Source: an uncultured Sanguibacteroides sp.
GTDB lineage: Bacteria; Bacteroidota; Bacteroidia; Bacteroidales; Marinifilaceae
NCBI RefSeq assembly: GCF_900543425.1
Contig: NZ_UQRQ01000040.1
Span: forward strand, 1-12,850
Direction: 5' to 3'
Length of the DNA stretch: 12,850 nucleotides
In this document: piece by piece, positions 5,738 to 12,850 of the stretch
Position numbering within the stretch: the stretch's first letter is position 1
Layout: each line of letters begins with the position of its first letter
Translations under genes and position numbers: made by a program
Notes under the pieces: generated by a model
What the model saw: the letters and a program-made list of their open reading frames with translations, nothing else
Database searches by the model: none
What the model was told of the DNA's origin: nothing

Positions 5738-7465
5738 TTATTGGAGTTCTTTATAACTATCTTCGATGTATTCGAATTTACCCTTCGCTATTCCTTTGTA
5801 TTTCAACTCCCAGCTGGCACGCGGAGAATAACTCTTGAAACGAATAGTGTATTCGATCGTCGTTCCGTCGACTACCGGTTCCGCTTCCGGGTATTTCCCT
5901 TCCAGAACGGCCGGGAAACCTTCTGTAATCAAACGTTGCTTCTGTATCTCTAACACCTCTTCGTCCGACTTGCCTTTCAGTTCATTAACACCGGCCAACT
6001 CATCATATTTTACCAACATAGATACTCCCATATTGATATTTACATTATAGGTCGTAGAACCGAAATAGAACTCTCCGGTATCCGGATATTTTTCGTCTAA
6101 ATAAGCATGTTTGTTTTTATCCACCCAATCCAGCATATACTGATAATCCGCTTTCCCCATCTCGAAGGTAATGTGAGGATTAGCAAACCATTTCTCTCCG
6201 TTATGCATGAATTGCTCCGCTTTCTGAGAAACCGGATTATATTTTACCCAAACACCTCCGGTAAAGGCATATTCGTCCGTGTATATAGAGAAACTGCTTC
6301 CCCCGTCGTTTTTATAGACAAACGTCACGACGTCCTTGTCTTGGGCATACGGATATCTTAACGTCAACAACTGAGGCAAATAATTGTCCGCATCGCTATT
6401 GAAACAATCGGTTTTACCCATCTGCTTAAAATCATCAGCCGTCACAATATAAATATCTTTTTGCGTGTACGGACTCCAGTTTCCATACCTCTCGCTATAC
6501 GAGAATACGGCAACCACTTCATTGGTCAACACGGGATCCACTCCATCTGCCATCTCGAACTCAGGAGTCTTTCCGGCCAAAGTGCATTTATAAGCGACAC
6601 TCTTCGGAGCGCTATTGTTTCCGTAAGTAGCATACCTGACGTTGTAAATCACATCCTTTACGGCCTTACTTCCCAATTTATTAACCAACAAAATCTTTAT
6701 ACCGGCTCTAACCTGTTGCAGAATAAAGGCATCCGTTATCGTCACTCCATGCTTGTCCTGATACTTCTCCCAGTCTTTTTTACTCAAATTAAAGTTCGGG
6801 CGATCAGCATCCACACCAAAATAAAACTCTTTGTTTCCGTCCACAAACTCCTCTTTGTTACTCTTCACCCAATCCAGGATAGTCTTGTAATCATACTTGT
6901 TCATTTCGAAGTTCACCACATCGGTAGTTTTTCCGTTTACCGCATCGGAGGTCTCGTTATACGTCACAATCAACAACTCTCCGTCTTCTCCCTCCGCATC
7001 GATAGCCTTTGTCATATTATCCCGGTTTGCAGGCATTCCCCCCGTAAAACAAAGATATTGAGCTACATCTCCTCCTACTTTTTTATAATCGGCTACCCCC
7101 AACGTCTTTTTATTTATTCTGGTTGCTGCCGTATAAAAATTATAGGTAACCATAGCTGTTGAATTTTTATTCAAAGCCGGGTATTTCGATGTTAAAAAAT
7201 CAGGAATATAATTTTTAGCCGGAACAGAAGAAGAAAAATTCTTATTATCCGCAATAGTTTTCACCTTTGCAGAGTCTGCAGCGTTTTCGCAATGTTTATA
7301 AGCTAAAGAGGCGATCGTAGCGTAGTCCGCATCCGCAAGCGTGTAAACAATATCGGCATGAACAGGCTCTTTATTGGCATCCAAATCATCATACACATCC
7401 GACATGGGATTACAGGATGCCAACCCCAACAATGCCAACGTTATTAAATTATATATTTTACGCAT
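5738..7465 (-). CDS. Unrecognised lipoprotein with internal duplication, partner of the TonB-dependent receptor
   Basis: A 575-residue predicted lipoprotein whose family I do not recognise. The ATG at 7465 is preferred over a TTG three codons upstream because it begins a clean lipoprotein signal, MRKIYNLITLALLGLASC, with Cys18. The acid-rich SDVYDDLD just after the Cys is like that of surface-exposed Bacteroidetes lipoproteins (inference). The sequence contains a long internal duplication, roughly 41-298 and 338-556. Matching landmarks are IPDFLTSKYP (88-97) with LPQLLTLRYP (363-372), CFTGGMP (139-145) with AFTGGVW (400-406), FEMNKYDYKTILDWVKSNK (186-204) with FEMGKADYQYMLDWVDKNK (434-452), and EFYFG (213-217) with EFYFG (465-469). 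The gene starts 19 bases after the receptor stop, so the two are surely co-transcribed. It is unlike SusD (no TPR-type helices evident). A substrate-capture or accessory role with the receptor is likely. Confidence 0.85.
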   Translation of the reverse strand: MRKIYNLITLALLGLASCNPMSDVYDDLDANKEPVHADIVYTLADADYATIASLAYKHCENAADSAKVKTIADNKNFSSSVPAKNYIPDFLTSKYPALNKNSTAMVTYNFYTAATRINKKTLGVADYKKVGGDVAQYLCFTGGMPANRDNMTKAIDAEGEDGELLIVTYNETSDAVNGKTTDVVNFEMNKYDYKTILDWVKSNKEEFVDGNKEFYFGVDADRPNFNLSKKDWEKYQDKHGVTITDAFILQQVRAGIKILLVNKLGSKAVKDVIYNVRYATYGNNSAPKSVAYKCTLAGKTPEFEMADGVDPVLTNEVVAVFSYSERYGNWSPYTQKDIYIVTADDFKQMGKTDCFNSDADNYLPQLLTLRYPYAQDKDVVTFVYKNDGGSSFSIYTDEYAFTGGVWVKYNPVSQKAEQFMHNGEKWFANPHITFEMGKADYQYMLDWVDKNKHAYLDEKYPDTGEFYFGSTTYNVNINMGVSMLVKYDELAGVNELKGKSDEEVLEIQKQRLITEGFPAVLEGKYPEAEPVVDGTTIEYTIRFKSYSPRASWELKYKGIAKGKFEYIEDSYKELQ

Positions 7466-7484
7466 ATCTTTCAAATTTTAATGA

Positions 7485-10076
7485 TTAGAAATTCAATCTC
7501 AATCCCAGTGTCCAAGTTCTACCAAATCCGTAATATACCAAAGAAGAAGCTGCATTATGGTAAGCACCGTCCTTTGCATCGGCAATGTATTTTGCATTAA
7601 ATACGTTATTGATATTCGTGTACAGTGTAAAACGCACTCCCTTATAATCCAAACCGTAGCGCAAATTGGCATCTACCGTAACATAATTCGGCATTCTCCA
7701 CGAATCGATTCCCTCTTCTCTTGCAGCAACACGGTTTTCAATCGTGTAATCGGAATAGTTCTTACCGAAGAAGTTCATATCGGCTCCGATCTTGAAACGG
7801 GTGAAAGGCTCATAACTTGCTCCTAAAGCAGCCGTCATCTGGGCCGAATTACCTACATGTACGTCCTTTACATATAATTTCTCATTCTCGCTGACAACTT
7901 CGTTGCTTGCATCCAGAACCACCATCGTCGGGTTATCGGTCAGAACCCAGTTACCCCAAGAGAACATTCCCGTTAGATTGAAATTATAAACGGGTTTGTA
8001 TTCGGCTTCAAATTCCACACCTTGGTGACAGGCATTCAGTCCGCGGATATTAGCCACGTTTCCGTTACCGACACTCTTGGTCAAACCACGATCATTCCAG
8101 CGGGTATAGTAATAATTTATTTTGGCCGTCAATGTAGGCATCTCAAAACCATATCCTCCTTCAATGGTGTACACGGTCTCGTATTTCACGTTCGGAGTAA
8201 TCACGTTCGTGTTATTCTTGAAAACCACATTAAAATAAGGAGCCCGTTTAAAATATCCGCCATTTAAGTAAACATTGTGATAAGCACCGAACTTATAATT
8301 AGCTCCGGCTTTCAAACTCCAAGGTAAGAAGTTTTGCCAGTTTGTTTTACGCATCGGGTCACCCTTTTTATAAGCACCGTTATCGATACGACGATACGCC
8401 TCGTCCGTCAAGGAGAAAGAGAGGAATCCAGAGAAATTATCTTTCACGTACTCTCCCTGGGCAAAAATACCGGCCCAAAGTACCTCTCCGGTATTATCAA
8501 AAGCAATCTTATCTCCTTTTTTCAACGCCACGTTAGGATCCTGATAAGCCAATAAATCAGACTTATTGTTATAATAAGCTCCACCCATCAAATCCGTAAT
8601 TTTTATAAAGTGATAACCCTTATAGTAACGAACGTCCAAACCTCCCGTTAACTTAATATTATCGGTTATCTGATTGGTATAGGTACTTAATGCACCGTAC
8701 CAGTCATGAGAGTTTATCGTATTGGCCAAAACCAACAAAGAACCGGTCGTGGAAGCCTGATTTTCTCTCATCACGGCATCGTAATCCAACAATCCGTCCG
8801 GGGTAAGTTTCGTCGACTCATAAGGTTTTCCATCCGTATAGTTGTATTCCAACCAATTCTTGTTAACACCATAGCTACGTCTTCCTCCTCCGTTAGAGAA
8901 AGATAAGTAAACTACCGTAGACAAGGAGGAACGCTCGTTAATCGTCCAGTAGTGATTCAAAGACATCTGAGGCTTATGATACTCGTTATAGGCATAAGGA
9001 CCGTTGAATATCTCACCGTTTAAAATACCATAGCTGGAATTCCATCTCGTTCCGTTTTGGTTATCGCGATATTCCTGAATCGTATGCATTTGCCCGCGTT
9101 GATTGTGCCATTGCGGAGCACCGAAAGCGGTGAAAGAGAGACGATGATTGTCATTGATCCGTTTAGACACATTCACAAAATAAGCCCACGCCTCATAATT
9201 GGTTGCATCTACATAACCATGGGTACTTGCTGTTCTGGATCCGGCTAAACTTACGGCCCAACCGTTCTCCATCAATCCGGTAGAAACATTCACAGCGGCT
9301 TTTGAATAACCGTCATTACCTATTCCGTAATATAAGCCACCACCTCTAATAGCATCCGTACTTTTAGTAATCATATTCATGGTTCCTCCCACGGAATTAA
9401 CGGCAAGCTTAGATGCTCCCAAACCGCGCTGCACCTGAATAAATTGAGTTACGTCAGAAAGGCTGGCCCAATTCGACCAGTATACTCTTCCGTTTTCCAT
9501 ATCGTTGATAGGAATACCGTTAATCAAAATACCGATATTATTAGAATCAAAACCCCGCATATTGATACGAGAATCCCCGTATCCTCCACCTTGCTTGGTC
9601 GCGTAAATAGAAGGGGTAGATTTCATAATCTCGGGAAACTCTTGACTACCCAATTTTTCTTCAATCATCAAGGGTGTGATATTCGAAATAGCTACCGGAG
9701 TTTCACGATCTTTTGTCACAATGGAAGCGGTCACCTTTACCTCATCCAAACCTACCGTTACAGGAGTAAGTTTTATGGTTCCCATATCCAATTCCTTATC
9801 TTTCAAATCTATCTCCTTCTTCAACTCCTCGTACCCCACATATCTGAATAGAATAACCATTTTCCCGTCCTTTTTTGTCTTAATCACGAAATTTCCGTCA
9901 ATGTCGGCTGCAGCCCCGATGGAAGTCCCGTCTATCGTAGCGGTTGCTCCAATCAATGCCTCATTTGTCTTAGCATCAATAATTTTCCCTTTGATAACGC
10001 CGTCCGCTAACGTAGCCAACGACATACAAAGCATCGGAACAAACAACATCAGGCATTTTAATAACACTTTTCTCAT
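7485..10076 (-). CDS. TonB-dependent outer-membrane receptor with carboxypeptidase-like regulatory domain
   Basis: An 863-residue outer-membrane transporter energised by TonB. In order: a signal peptide (about 1-24), a carboxypeptidase-D-like regulatory beta domain (about 27-105, from GVIKGKIIDAKTNEALIGA to the GTIKL strand), a TonB-box-like ETPVAIS (125-131), a plug domain (about 125-237) with NMRGFDSNNIGILINGIPIN, NDMENG and GGTMNMITK, and a 22-strand-type barrel from about 240 to the terminal Phe of GLRLNF, as expected for BAM-dependent insertion. It is shorter than typical SusC proteins (about 1000 residues), and the next gene is not SusD-like, so a polysaccharide-utilisation role is not indicated. 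No glycosidase, sigma/anti-sigma or haem-binding gene adjoins it to reveal the substrate. It is the first gene of a two-gene operon with the duplicated lipoprotein. Its leader is about 110 bases if the -7 element at 10194-10201 is used. Confidence 0.93.
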   Translation of the reverse strand: MRKVLLKCLMLFVPMLCMSLATLADGVIKGKIIDAKTNEALIGATATIDGTSIGAAADIDGNFVIKTKKDGKMVILFRYVGYEELKKEIDLKDKELDMGTIKLTPVTVGLDEVKVTASIVTKDRETPVAISNITPLMIEEKLGSQEFPEIMKSTPSIYATKQGGGYGDSRINMRGFDSNNIGILINGIPINDMENGRVYWSNWASLSDVTQFIQVQRGLGASKLAVNSVGGTMNMITKSTDAIRGGGLYYGIGNDGYSKAAVNVSTGLMENGWAVSLAGSRTASTHGYVDATNYEAWAYFVNVSKRINDNHRLSFTAFGAPQWHNQRGQMHTIQEYRDNQNGTRWNSSYGILNGEIFNGPYAYNEYHKPQMSLNHYWTINERSSLSTVVYLSFSNGGGRRSYGVNKNWLEYNYTDGKPYESTKLTPDGLLDYDAVMRENQASTTGSLLVLANTINSHDWYGALSTYTNQITDNIKLTGGLDVRYYKGYHFIKITDLMGGAYYNNKSDLLAYQDPNVALKKGDKIAFDNTGEVLWAGIFAQGEYVKDNFSGFLSFSLTDEAYRRIDNGAYKKGDPMRKTNWQNFLPWSLKAGANYKFGAYHNVYLNGGYFKRAPYFNVVFKNNTNVITPNVKYETVYTIEGGYGFEMPTLTAKINYYYTRWNDRGLTKSVGNGNVANIRGLNACHQGVEFEAEYKPVYNFNLTGMFSWGNWVLTDNPTMVVLDASNEVVSENEKLYVKDVHVGNSAQMTAALGASYEPFTRFKIGADMNFFGKNYSDYTIENRVAAREEGIDSWRMPNYVTVDANLRYGLDYKGVRFTLYTNINNVFNAKYIADAKDGAYHNAASSLVYYGFGRTWTLGLRLNF

Positions 10077-10193
10077 AATCTAACTTTTTTAATTCGTAAG
10101 CAAAATAGTACCCTTAATGTTAATTAATTATTAATTATTTGTAAGATAAAAATTACATTTCACACTTCTTTTTATTTTTTATTAAGAGAGCTA

Positions 10194-10201
10194 CAAAGGT
10201 A
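10194..10201 (-). promoter_or_regulatory. Candidate -7 element for the receptor-lipoprotein operon
   Basis: On the minus strand this reads TACCTTTG, an exact match to TAnnTTTG, about 118 bases upstream of the receptor start. No TTTG is present at the expected -33 position (about 10222-10225), which may mean an activator is needed. The rest of the spacer (10077-10295) is very AT-rich, with copies of AACATTT at 10240 and 10258 and its complement AAATGTT at 10274. Confidence 0.45.
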
Positions 10202-10295
10202 GTATTTCGATTCAATATATCTATTTTTTAGACGAGTTTAACATTTTACCAAAGGGGAACATTTCTCTTTATCAAATGTTAATTGTTTTCAACAA

Positions 10296-10337
10296 AAGAG
10301 GTGTTGTTCCTGTAATAAAGCCGGGACAACACCTCTT
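10296..10337 (-). terminator. Intrinsic terminator of metG
   Basis: AAGAGGTGTTGT (10296-10307) pairs perfectly with ACAACACCTCTT (10326-10337), with two further base pairs beyond one mismatch. The loop is about 12 bases. On the minus strand a short T-run follows the stem. It lies 37 bases after the metG stop codon and separates metG from the receptor operon. Confidence 0.8.
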
Positions 10338-10374
10338 AAATATATTTTTGAAAATATGCTATTTATTGCAGTTG

Positions 10375-12405
10375 TTAGCGAATTTCAGACCCAGGTTTCA
10401 ACGCTCTTTCCGGAGCCACAAAAGAAAGGGTTCCGTCGATATTTTCCGCCATTAAAATCATTCCCTGAGATTCTATCCCTTTTAAAGGTTTCGGCTCCAG
10501 GTTCACCAATATACTGACCTGACGACCGACAACCTCCTCCGGAATATAATACTCTGCAATACCGGACACAACCGTACGTTGATCTATTCCGGTATCCACC
10601 GTCAGCTTCATCAATTTCTTTGTTTTAGCCACTTTCTCCGCGGCAATAATTTTCCCCACACGAATATCCATCTTTGAAAAATCTTCAAAACTGATATTGG
10701 CTTTTGCTGGAGCCGCCTTCACGGCAGCCAACTCATTTGCTTTTTTAGTGGCCAACAGTTTATCGACTTGAGCCTGTATCTCGGCATCTTCAATTTTCTC
10801 AAATAACAATCCCGCTTCACCCAAACGATGTCCCGCCGGAATAACCTGATCTCCCATAATCTCCCAGGCTATCGGTTCTATATTCAGGAAACCTCGCAAT
10901 TTCGCCGAAGAAAAAGGCATGAAAGGTTCCATCAAGGTGGAAAGATCGGCTGAAACCTGAAGACAAATATTCAAAATCGTCTTCACTCTTCCCTCGTCTG
11001 TTTTGATCACTTTCCAGGGTTCCGTATCCGCCAGATATTTGTTTCCCAGGCGAGCCAGATTCATCGCCTCTTTCAAAGCTTCCCGGAAATGGAATGTATC
11101 CAGGTTCTTTTCCACCTGCTCGATAATCCGAGGAATCTCGTTTAATACCTCCCGGTCGTAATCCGTCATTTCACCCCGTTGCGGTACCTGATTATCGAAG
11201 TATTTTTGCGTCAATACCAAGGTCCGATTGATAAAATTACCATATATCGCCACTAATTCGCTGTTATTTCGGGTCTGGAAATCTTTCCAAGTGAAATCAT
11301 TATCCTTTGTTTCCGGGGCATTGGCAGTTAAAACATAACGTAACACATCTTGTTTCCCCTCGAAATCGCATAAATATTCGTGTAACCATACCGCCCAGTT
11401 CCGGGAAGTAGAAATCTTATCGCCTTCCAAATTCAAAAATTCGTTTGCAGGAACATTATCCGGAACGATATAAGATCCTTCAGCCTTTAACATGGCCGGG
11501 AAGATAATACAATGGAACACTATATTGTCTTTTCCGATAAAATGAATCATCCGGGTTTCCGGGTCTTTCCAATATTTTTCCCACTCCGGTGTCAAATCCT
11601 TCGTGGCCGAAATATACCCGATCGGAGCATCAAACCACACGTAAAGTACTTTACCTTCGGCTCCCTCTATCGGAACAGGCACACCCCAATCCAGATCCCG
11701 GGTTACGGCACGAGGCTGCAATCCGTTATCCAACCACGATTTACACTGTCCGTATACGTTCGGCTTCCACTCCTTATGCTCTTCCAATATCCATTTCTTC
11801 AACCAATCTTCATACTCATTCAGAGGCAAATACCAATGTTTGGTCTCTTTCAATTCCGGTTTATTTCCGGTAATTGCCGAAACCGGATCAATCAGATCCG
11901 TGGCATTCAAACTCGTACCACACGCCTCGCATTGATCTCCGTAAGCCCGTTCGTTTCCACAATGCGGACATGTACCGATGATATAACGATCGGCCAAAAA
12001 TTGTCCCGCCTTCTCATCGTAGAATTGCATGGAGGTCTTCTCGATAAATTTACCCTCGTCATACAATTTTTTAAAAAAAGCAGAAGAGAGCTCATGATGG
12101 GTTTTGGAACTCGTCCGGGAATAGATATCGAAAGATATCCCTAACTCGGCAAATGAATCCTTTATAATCTTATGATAACGATCTACAATATCCTGCGGTG
12201 TCACCCCCTCTTTCTGGGCTTTGATCGTGATGGGAACCCCGTGCTCGTCCGAGCCACCGATAAAAGCAACTTCCTCTCCTCTTTTTCTCAAATACCTCAC
12301 GTAAATATCTGCCGGCACGTATACTCCTGCCAAGTGCCCGATATGCACCGGACCATTCGCGTAAGGCAACGCTGTAGTAACTAAATTTCTCTTGAATTTG
12401 CTCAT
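10375..12405 (-). CDS. metG: Methionyl-tRNA synthetase
   Basis: A 676-residue cytosolic enzyme that charges tRNA-Met with methionine using ATP. The ATG at 12405 is preferred over an in-frame ATG at 12444 because MSKFKRNLVTTALPYANG matches the usual start of the Bacteroidetes enzymes. The class I signature HIGH lies at 21-24. The connective-peptide zinc knuckle is intact (Cys146, Cys149, Cys159, Cys162). The KMSKS loop appears as KISTS (330-334), the normal variant for this MetRS type. An anticodon-binding helical domain follows (about 380-540), where the Trp of EPW near 463-464 lies in an expected region. The C-terminal Trbp111/EMAPII-like tRNA-binding domain (about 573-676, from SFEDFSKMDIRVGKI) is fused and complete. 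It appears to be a single-gene transcript with its own terminator. It is an ordinary housekeeping gene with nothing missing. Confidence 0.98.
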   Translation of the reverse strand: MSKFKRNLVTTALPYANGPVHIGHLAGVYVPADIYVRYLRKRGEEVAFIGGSDEHGVPITIKAQKEGVTPQDIVDRYHKIIKDSFAELGISFDIYSRTSSKTHHELSSAFFKKLYDEGKFIEKTSMQFYDEKAGQFLADRYIIGTCPHCGNERAYGDQCEACGTSLNATDLIDPVSAITGNKPELKETKHWYLPLNEYEDWLKKWILEEHKEWKPNVYGQCKSWLDNGLQPRAVTRDLDWGVPVPIEGAEGKVLYVWFDAPIGYISATKDLTPEWEKYWKDPETRMIHFIGKDNIVFHCIIFPAMLKAEGSYIVPDNVPANEFLNLEGDKISTSRNWAVWLHEYLCDFEGKQDVLRYVLTANAPETKDNDFTWKDFQTRNNSELVAIYGNFINRTLVLTQKYFDNQVPQRGEMTDYDREVLNEIPRIIEQVEKNLDTFHFREALKEAMNLARLGNKYLADTEPWKVIKTDEGRVKTILNICLQVSADLSTLMEPFMPFSSAKLRGFLNIEPIAWEIMGDQVIPAGHRLGEAGLLFEKIEDAEIQAQVDKLLATKKANELAAVKAAPAKANISFEDFSKMDIRVGKIIAAEKVAKTKKLMKLTVDTGIDQRTVVSGIAEYYIPEEVVGRQVSILVNLEPKPLKGIESQGMILMAENIDGTLSFVAPERALKPGSEIR

Positions 12406-12607
12406 ATTTAAATTTGAGTTTGTAAAGTTAAACGTCCCTAACATCCATAAAGCTATCCGTATTCAAGACCTTACAACCTCATAAACTTCATGAATCTTAG
12501 GAAACCGCAAAGTTAGAAAAATATTACCTAATCTATAATTGTGGATTGCAAATTTTAGATTGTAAATTGATATCTGCATCGATTCCGGTTTTACCATCTT
12601 TAAACCG
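12406..12607. other. metG leader and AT-rich spacer
   Basis: No gene is seen here. The part next to metG would be its leader. I looked for a T-box-like or SAM-responsive structure and found no convincing stem set or terminator/antiterminator pair. Beyond about 12530 the sequence becomes AT-rich and carries short repeats of the ATTTACAAT / AATTTTAGATTG kind, running into the right arm of the long inverted repeat. Confidence 0.6.
12508..12515 (-). promoter_or_regulatory. Candidate -7 element for metG
   Basis: On the minus strand this reads TAACTTTG, an exact match to TAnnTTTG, about 103 bases upstream of the metG ATG at 12405. The -33 position (about 12536-12539) has no TTTG. The call is based on the -7 motif and position. 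Confidence 0.45.
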
Positions 12608-12620
12608 TCAATCTAAAATT
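12551..12620. repeat. Short inverted repeat in the metG upstream spacer
   Basis: AATTTTAGATTG (12551-12562) and its exact complement CAATCTAAAATT (12609-12620) are 46 bases apart. The outer copy lies at the inner edge of the long repeat arm. It belongs to a class of AT-rich short words that recur in the spacers of this window, so it may be a repeat remnant and not a functional hairpin. Confidence 0.5.
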
Positions 12621-12813
12621 ACAAGTGGGATAAACCCTCCGGGCCCGGGACATTCCCGTCGGTCGTGTAGTCGGTTTTCGTTCACGGTACTCCGGGACTC
12701 GCTACGCTCGGACAATCCGTCGTCCGGTCGTTCCGAAAGCCGGACACGACGCTCACCCTTCACTATTTATGCCCCTTCGTTTTTATCCCCGCTTCTCCAA
12801 TCCGCAATCGGCA
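12608..12813 (-). repeat. Right arm of the long inverted repeat
   Basis: This is the reverse-complement partner of 1-206, with about 16 substitutions and no insertions or deletions. Most differences fall in two clusters, at the part matching left positions 49-71 and the part matching 165-185. The most conserved core corresponds to left positions 72-120 (GGAACGACCGGACGACGGA and the following GAGCGTAGCGAGTCCCGGA). Sequence continues outward past the arm with short GATTG-type repeats. There are no recombinase genes nearby. Confidence 0.9.
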
Positions 12814-12828
12814 ATCACCCAATCGCTT

Positions 12829-12850
12829 AATCTTTGAATCTTTGAATCTA
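12829..12850. repeat. Tandem 8-bp repeat at the window end
   Basis: The 8-base unit AATCTTTG occurs twice and then partially (12829-12836, 12837-12844, 12845-12850), running into the window edge. The true copy number is therefore unknown. It directly follows the right repeat arm. Confidence 0.7.

Noticed and set aside
6461..7162. 233-codon plus-strand frame opposite the lipoprotein gene
   Set aside because: It lies wholly antisense to a well-supported coding gene, with no domain, signal or promoter. The composition is that of a shadow frame.
5738..10076. SusC/SusD polysaccharide-utilisation pair
   Set aside because: The receptor is about 140 residues short of SusC and the lipoprotein shows an internal duplication, not a SusD fold pattern. 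No glycoside hydrolase or hybrid sensor gene adjoins.
11512..12144. 210-codon plus-strand frame opposite metG
   Set aside because: It is antisense to the highly conserved catalytic part of metG and has no recognisable protein features.
12406..12444. Longer metG start at ATG 12444
   Set aside because: The extra 13 residues are not typical of the family, and the leader is AT-rich. The ATG at 12405 places HIGH at the usual distance from the N terminus.
12406..12540. T-box or SAM riboswitch ahead of metG
   Set aside because: No T-box core motif, no set of conserved stems and no leader terminator could be found in the roughly 100-base leader.
1..12850. Transposon, phage, integron, CRISPR or defence island
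   Set aside because: No transposase, integrase, phage structural gene, Cas gene or regular spacer-repeat array is present, and all eight genes are nutrient-uptake, redox or housekeeping types.

Overview
The window looks like a chromosomal segment from a member of the Bacteroidales. The evidence is a TonB-dependent receptor with an N-terminal carboxypeptidase-like regulatory domain followed by a lipoprotein, TAnnTTTG-type promoter -7 elements, mostly weak or absent Shine-Dalgarno sites, a Bacteroidetes-style methionyl-tRNA synthetase with a fused tRNA-binding domain, and a DoxD/DoxA fusion. A genus such as Butyricimonas or Odoribacter would fit, but that is an impression and not something shown here.

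Layout, left to right. Positions 1-206 are one arm of a long GC-richer inverted repeat whose other arm is 12608-12813, so the arms enclose all eight genes. A CNT-family nucleoside transporter (240-1649, minus) is divergent from a lipoprotein 5'-nucleotidase (1807-3573, plus). Together they form a plausible nucleotide-scavenging unit: the nucleotidase strips phosphate outside the cytoplasm and the transporter imports the nucleoside. The nucleotidase converges on a three-gene minus-strand operon: a 66-residue two-helix membrane protein with a conserved-looking Cys pair (DUF6132-like, 5241-5441), a MarR-family regulator (4801-5148), and a thiosulfate:quinone oxidoreductase-like DoxDA fusion (3740-4777). 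A clear promoter with an overlapping 12-bp palindrome lies ahead of this operon and is a good candidate operator for the MarR protein.

Next is a two-gene minus-strand operon: a TonB-dependent receptor (7485-10076) and, 19 bases downstream, a lipoprotein of unknown family (5738-7465) that has an internal duplication over most of its length. It ends in a good intrinsic terminator. This is not a SusC/SusD pair by length or motif, and its substrate is unknown. Last is metG (10375-12405, minus), with its own terminator and a roughly 100-base leader.

No tRNA, rRNA, CRISPR array, transposase, integrase or phage gene was seen. The gene content is largely housekeeping and nutrient uptake. No fully new system is evident. 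The items most worth a second look are the receptor/duplicated-lipoprotein pair, the MarR-DoxDA-DUF6132 operon with its operator, and the 206-bp inverted repeats around the block.
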